A stretch of 14,102 bases of DNA from CAYQLY01 sp964418605 (lineage in GTDB: Bacteria; Bacteroidota; Bacteroidia; Cytophagales; Cyclobacteriaceae), in contig CAYQLY010000019.1 in NCBI GenBank assembly GCA_964418605.1, forward strand, positions 1-14,102, in the 5' to 3' direction. Below, in pieces: positions 13,614 to 14,102 of the stretch. How positions within the stretch are numbered: position 1 is the first letter of the stretch; the number at the start of each line of letters is the position of its first letter. Under the pieces are notes generated by a model, which saw only the letters and a list, made by a program, of their open reading frames with translations, searched no databases and was not told the DNA's origin. The translations under genes were made by a program, and so were the position numbers.

Positions 13614-13807
13614 TCCAACGGAATCAGTTCCACGCAAAGCTCGCCAGGATTGGCTGGGGCGACAAACGTTGCGCCGTCAATGTGCGGCGGCGGCAGCGCC
13701 GATCGGTCCCACATGACGTCGGGCCACAGCCGCACGAACTCGGCGTAACGCAAGCAGTGGTCGCGCACGTTGCAGCCCACTCCCTCGCACAGCGAAAGCA
13801 AAATCAT
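13610..13807 (-). CDS. Small Cys-containing phage protein (65 aa)
   Basis: I choose the ATG at 13807 because AGGAG lies 8 nt upstream. The longer frame begins inside the CRISPR repeat and is rejected. The N-terminal part MILLSLCEGVGCNVRDHCLR has three cysteines in C-x4-C-x5-C spacing, plus a fourth near the C terminus (GELCVELIPLE). That is reminiscent of small phage zinc-binding proteins with a C-x-x-R-x-x-C-x-R-Y type motif, and the sequence here does read VRDHCLRY. Before the IS arrived, its stop was 5 bp from the ATG of the 114-aa gene, so the two formed an operon. Metal binding is an inference. Confidence 0.65.
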   Translation of the reverse strand: MILLSLCEGVGCNVRDHCLRYAEFVRLWPDVMWDRSALPPPHIDGATFVAPANPGELCVELIPLE

Positions 13808-13824
13808 ATATTTGACTCCTGTTT

Positions 13825-13854
13825 GTGTGGTGGCGAGGCGCCCGTCGCCAACAC
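13825..13854 (-). other. Imperfect hairpin between CRISPR array and first gene
   Basis: On the minus strand GTGTTGGCGA can pair with TCGCCACCACAC across a short GC-rich loop, with a two-base bulge. It lies between the terminal CRISPR repeat and the Shine-Dalgarno sequence of the 65-aa gene. No T-run follows, so it is not a standard terminator. It could end or process an array transcript, or shape the leader of the operon. Confidence 0.35.
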
Positions 13855-13860
13855 CCTGCG

Positions 13861-14102
13861 GTCGCGGTAACGTCGTCCCCACGCAGACCCTGTGATGTCG
13901 CCTTGCCGAGCGGGGCCTAAGTTCTCAGGGTCGTCCCCGCCTCGTCGCGGTAACGTCGTCCCCGCGCGGACCCTGTGATGAATGCCGTGCGTCGCGAGCG
14001 CGGACATGCCGTGGCTGTCGCGGTAACGTCGTCCCCGCGCGGACCCTGTGATTGCCCGCGCCGCCGGCGTTACAGGTCGCGACTAGACGTCGCGGTAACG
14101 TC
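13861..14102 (-). CRISPR. CRISPR array: 36-bp repeat, 3 full copies plus 1 truncated by the window edge
   Basis: Repeats lie at 13861-13896, 13944-13979, 14017-14052 and 14089-14102 (cut). On the plus strand each begins GTCGCGGTAACGTCGTCCCC and ends GACCCTGTGAT. Copies 2 and 3 are identical. Copy 1 has two G-to-A changes (repeat positions 21 and 25), the second breaking a short GTCC/GGAC stem. Spacers are 47, 37 and 36 bp and unlike one another. A degenerate outermost repeat usually marks the leader-distal end, so the leader should be to the right and transcription leftward, with the phage genes. That strand is inferred. No cas gene is in the window, and I cannot assign the type from the repeat. 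Confidence 0.9.

Noticed and set aside
14075..14102. End of spacer 3 plus repeat start shares CGCGACTAGACGTCG with 8982-8996, suggesting a self-targeting spacer
   Set aside because: Only about 11 of the 36 spacer bases match and the rest do not. This is most likely chance in GC-rich sequence.

Overview
The window looks like part of a GC-rich phage or prophage, probably of a planctomycete or similar host. That host call is an inference: GC-rich coding, secreted Cys-rich and protease genes of a kind I associate with planctomycete-linked phage contigs, and phage-type accessory genes. I could not test it. Every gene I accept lies on the minus strand, so the locus reads from right (14102) to left (1).

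Right edge, 13861-14102: a CRISPR array with a 36-bp repeat (three full copies, a fourth cut by the window edge) and spacers of 47, 37 and 36 bp. No cas gene is visible. The repeat nearest the genes carries two substitutions, so the leader probably lies off-window to the right. Next comes a 65-aa Cys-containing protein (13610-13807).

11523-13605 is a complete IS1595-family insertion sequence with perfect 24-bp terminal inverted repeats and an 8-bp target duplication (TTTATTAC). It has its own promoter and a five-gene operon: 55 aa, 129 aa, zinc-ribbon/DDE transposase, 81 aa and a 49-aa Lys/Arg-rich tail protein. It landed between the Shine-Dalgarno sequence and the start codon of the next phage gene (114 aa).

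9394-11513 holds phage accessory genes: a 114-aa conserved-looking phage protein, the first codons of a DNA adenine methylase (remnant), a nucleoside 2-deoxyribosyltransferase-like protein that seems to lack an internal segment, a protein with about eleven 7-8-residue Gly/Ile/Val repeats, and a small protein ending in an RNA polymerase alpha-CTD-like domain. 7864-9373 holds several small unrecognised proteins.

3891-7867 is a tightly coupled block, mostly joined by 4-bp ATGA overlaps: a secreted two-domain protein, a papain-like cysteine peptidase, a secreted trypsin-like serine protease with a CxxC module, a secreted Cys-rich basic protein and a single-pass membrane protein. 1-3891 is the adhesion/tail end: a beta-helix tailspike-like protein, a tail protein with YadA-head-like 15-residue repeats, and a partial small protein running off the left edge. 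The likely logic is tail appendages and host-surface enzymes at the left, and accessory or regulatory phage genes at the right, the latter broken by the IS. I saw no tRNA, rRNA, integrase, capsid, terminase or replication gene.
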